DNA of 64,000 nucleotides, from the NCBI GenBank assembly GCA_032207245.1, contig CM063502.1:132298973-132362972 (forward strand). Reading direction: 5' to 3'. The notes under the pieces were generated by a model. That model had not been told where the DNA came from and searched no databases. It saw only the letters and a program-made list of their open reading frames with translations. This document shows, piece after piece, positions 61,715-64,000 of the stretch. The position numbers were made by a program, and so were the translations under genes. The stretch is from Pardosa pseudoannulata. Taxonomy: Eukaryota; Arthropoda; Arachnida; Araneae; Lycosidae. How positions within the stretch are numbered: position 1 is the stretch's first letter; every line of letters starts with the position of its first letter.

Positions 61715-61777
61715 GCCATAGTAATGGACTTGAAATCCATTGGGTTTCAGCGCAGATAAAATCCTGCCGGCTTAAAA
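61715..61777 (+). other. tRNA-Ser(UGA)-like sequence at the primer-binding position of element 2
   Basis: The plus strand reads like a tRNA-Ser running into the LTR edge. There is a GCCATAGT acceptor-like start, and the D arm is missing. An anticodon arm has stem ATGGA/TCCAT around loop CTTGAAA (anticodon TGA) at 61724-61740. A GGGTTTC variable-arm piece, a T-arm-like GCAGA...CCTGC and CGGCTT at the acceptor side follow. Four bases (AAAA) then precede TGTAAT of the LTR; the CCA is not kept. It is not an intact tRNA gene. Confidence 0.6.
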
Positions 61778-62220
61778 TGTAATCCATTTTTTATAAAACT
61801 CCTTCACAAGGAGAAAGTTCAACAGATATAAGTAATGAGAATGCAGTCGGGCTTCATATTCAAGAGAACTCAGAAGTCTAACTTAAAACTTTATTTCAGA
61901 GCGGCAACACGACACATCTCTCCTTCTCAGAAAATTACAATCAAAAGCCACAGAGTTCACTCTGTTCAGACACAAGTACTCAAGAGCACTTACAACAAGA
62001 ATTTTCCCACAACAAAACACGAACACATGTTCCGCCAACACCTGCGAAACTGCTGCATAGACAGAAAGTTTACAGTTTTATGACAGAAAGGAATGTTAAG
62101 TGGAAAATACTTCATTGACCAAACCATTTAGAGGCTGATAAAAAATATCTAGATGATTTAAAATAGGAGAGAGGAGGTTTTTGAAGAAATATTAAAGTTA
62201 AATAATTTTGATATATTACA
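61778..62220 (-). repeat. 5' LTR of gypsy element 2 (443 bp)
   Basis: It pairs with 55465-55953 and has the same TGTAAT...ATTACA termini. The outer edge joins (TA)n directly. Confidence 0.92.
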
Positions 62221-62310
62221 TATATATATATATATATATACATACATATATATATATGTATATATATATATGTATATATATGTATATATATGTATATATA
62301 TATATATGAG
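62221..62310. repeat. (TA)n/TACA/TGTA microsatellite, rightmost block of the TA nest
   Basis: About 90 bp of TA with CATA and TGTA interruptions, directly right of the element 2 LTR. Confidence 0.95.
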
Positions 62311-62692
62311 TGTATGAAGAATATAAAAACGTTGCTTTTATTGCAATGGTTTTATTTTATGTATATTCGCTGTGTGTTCTTTAAACCATTAGAGTTATTT
62401 CTTCGACATTTATATTTTATGGTTTTGCGTAAGTAGTAATTTGGCTGCAGTTGATATTTATTGATTTATTTATCCATTTGGATTTTAATTATTTAAATCT
62501 GCACAATGGAATGGTTTAGAATTATTTTTTATTACCTTAATCTGAAAACTCTCCCGCACAAAATAAAATACAATAGAATGATCATCCAATATAATACATT
62601 TATAAATAATTTATAAAATTTAATTCAATAATTTAAAATAGATATAGAATTTAATATACTTTATATAATTATTTAATATGTTAAAAATAAAT
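62311..62692. other. AT-rich sequence, no recognised gene
   Basis: It ends at the left breakpoint of the duplicated Tc1 segment. Nothing else is recognisable. Confidence 0.5.
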
Positions 62693-63602
62693 CCCGCTTA
62701 GGCATGGATATCACAAGTTCTTGGTAGATGGCCGGAGACAGATTGTACCAGATGTTTAAACAACGGTTAAGCAAACCGAGATATTGCGAATTGGTGGTCT
62801 TTGAACTCTGAGCTGCCGTCCCATGTCATTCCAAATGTGTTCTATCGGTTTGCAATCCCGTGAGTTAGGAGGCCAGGACATTAACTGGAATTCAGCATAA
62901 TGTTCCTTGAACCACTCCAACACAATTTTAGCCTTATGACACAGGGCTTTGTCCTGTTTGAACATTTCATTTCCACCTGGATAAACAGAGGCCATGTATG
63001 AGTGCAATTAGTCCGCAATGTTCAGATACCCTACAGAATTTATGGTCTGCTCGGTGTTGATGGTTGCAACCGTTCGTCTGGAAGATGGCGTATCCTGACA
63101 CGGCTATCGGCGTAATGAATGACAAACCGTGATTCATCTGACCAGGCAACTCTCTCCCACTAATCCATGGACCAGTCACGATGTTCCCGAGCCCTTTAGC
63201 CGCAGTTGGCGATGACACTTGATCAGCAAAGGCACACAATTGGGACGTTTACTGCTTAGCCCCATATTCAACAGTGTCCGCTGAACAGTGTGCTCCGATA
63301 CTATTCTACTTGGCCCTGCATTGTATTGGGTTGTCAGCTGAGCCACTGTCTGGCTCCGGTTTTGCTTCACCATACGAGACAGTCTCCGACGACCTTTTTC
63401 TTTGATAGCGTGTGGATGTCCAACACCATGTCGTCTACTGCTGGTTTCACCGTCATTCATCCACTTTCCATAAGTACTATCAACTGTAGAACGTGAACAA
63501 CCCACGAGTCGTGCAGTTTTGAAAATACTTGTTCCGAGTCTCCGAGCCATTACAATTAATCTGCCCTCTATCAAAATCACTTAGATCAGCAGCCTTTCCC
63601 AT
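62693..63602 (-). pseudogene. Tc1-type transposase pseudogene, copy 2
   Basis: It has the same start region and first frameshift as copy 1. The DNA-binding part (63176-63580) is identical. The catalytic part differs: this copy lacks copy 1's 5-bp deletion, so MFKQDKALCHKAKIVLEWF and PIEHIWNDMGRQL are in one frame (62756-63007). Between the Asp of KQD and the Glu of PIE I count 36 residues. The first Asp block (WSDESRF) is in another frame. The C-terminus is cut off by the left breakpoint. It cannot make an active enzyme. Confidence 0.85.
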
Positions 63603-63743
63603 CACACACGGAAGTAAGTGAAAGAATGATTCTTCAGACTCTCCAGCAGCAGTTAAATAACACTTCCACCTGATCATCCTTCCACGTCATCCAGGCGAGT
63701 TCATTGCAAAATGTATGGGTGGTTATAATGTTTTGGCTCTTAA

Positions 63744-63748
<5 letters not shown>
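62693..63748 (-). mobile_element. Tc1-type transposon, copy 2 (left end missing)
   Basis: It matches copy 1 from 38234 to the right tip and lacks the left 70 bp, including the left inverted repeat. The right end (CTTAAGTGTG then TA) is kept. With one terminal repeat it cannot transpose. It continues into the same flanking DNA as copy 1. Confidence 0.85.
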
Positions 63749-63841
<93 letters not shown>

Positions 63842-63853
63842 GTATTATATATA
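63749..63853. repeat. (TA)n microsatellite right of Tc1 copy 2
   Basis: Counterpart of 39285-39350 but about 40 bp longer, with a TATGTATTATATATA end. Confidence 0.95.
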
Positions 63854-64000
63854 GAAGTGTGTATGTGAATATTTCTATGAAACATATTTTCGTGCTATAT
63901 TTATGATTCTTGAATAAGCTAAAAGAATGGCCCTATAGAGATTGGCCCAATACTATGTTGCCTCGTTAGATAATTCAGGAGTTATAGAGAAAAAAATGGT
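63854..64000 (+). repeat. Segmental-duplication flank, copy 2 (runs off the window)
   Basis: By eye it is identical to 39351-39496 as far as the window goes, so the true right end of the duplication lies outside the window. Confidence 0.85.

Larger units (their letters stand above)
55465..62220 (-). mobile_element. Ty3/gypsy LTR retrotransposon, element 2
   Basis: The minus-strand element has a 5' LTR at 61778-62220 and a 3' LTR at 55465-55953, both TGTAAT...ATTACA. Inside are a truncated gag (60931-61263), a protease-RT-RNase H-integrase frame (57736-60909) and a long 1.8-kb 3' region without env. Both outer flanks are (TA)n. The LTRs differ by several percent plus an indel of about 40 bp, so the insertion is fairly old. 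The pol sequence is only distantly related to element 1. Confidence 0.92.

Noticed and set aside
61715..61777. Intact tRNA-Ser gene
   Set aside because: The D arm is missing, the T loop is altered and the 3' acceptor strand does not pair fully, so it is a relic, not a functional tRNA gene.

Overview
The window is AT-rich eukaryotic DNA dominated by transposable elements, microsatellites and old tandem duplications. No single-copy host gene could be recognised on either strand. Several things point to an animal, most likely an arthropod and possibly an arachnid: Ty3/gypsy elements without a chromodomain, Tc1/mariner and piggyBac-like elements, a non-LTR retrotransposon with an RNase H domain, a tRNA-derived SINE family, and very long (TA)n arrays. 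The taxon is inferred from repeat content only. A run of exactly 100 N at 55346-55445 marks an assembly gap.

Layout. Positions 1-20000 are mostly AT-rich sequence without recognisable genes. They hold a candidate hAT end (1.67 kb), a degenerate 345-bp tandem triplication (5.15-6.17 kb), SINE copies (7.1 and 15.0 kb), a GC-richer island with three hairpins (8.2-8.5 kb), two LTR-like relics (10.5 and 18.8 kb) and a candidate non-autonomous DNA transposon (15.95-16.62 kb). Positions 20000-31300 hold a 636-bp mariner-type relic with very long inverted repeats, a broken LINE reverse transcriptase, a 250-bp MITE beside a (TA)n array, two tandem-repeat arrays (periods about 455 and 408 bp), a LINE RNase H relic and a piggyBac-like element with TTAA at both ends. 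Positions 31600-45000 hold a diverged 1-kb duplication, a 670-bp compound microsatellite, a cluster of SINE copies and an inactive Tc1-type transposon (38164-39284).

The most informative part is 50.2-64 kb. One (TA)n locus appears to have been hit three times: an LTR-like unit (50311-50897), a Ty3/gypsy element with both LTRs (50943-55449, minus strand) and a second, unrelated Ty3/gypsy element (55465-62220, minus strand). Only (TA)n separates them. Element 1 has an intact RT-RNase H-integrase frame, but its gag is frameshifted and joined directly to RT, so the gag C-terminus and protease are missing. Element 2 has a long protease-RT-RNase H-integrase frame preceded, in the same frame after one UGA, by a truncated gag. 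Beside its 5' LTR lies a long tRNA-Ser(UGA)-like sequence in place of a normal short primer-binding site.

A second copy of the dead Tc1 transposon (62693-63748) shares the first copy's frameshift and also its flanking DNA up to the window end. This is a segmental duplication, not an independent transposition. Its right part is identical to copy 1, while its left part has diverged.

No working host pathway is encoded. The elements are linked by insertion preference (TA-rich targets), nesting and shared decay.
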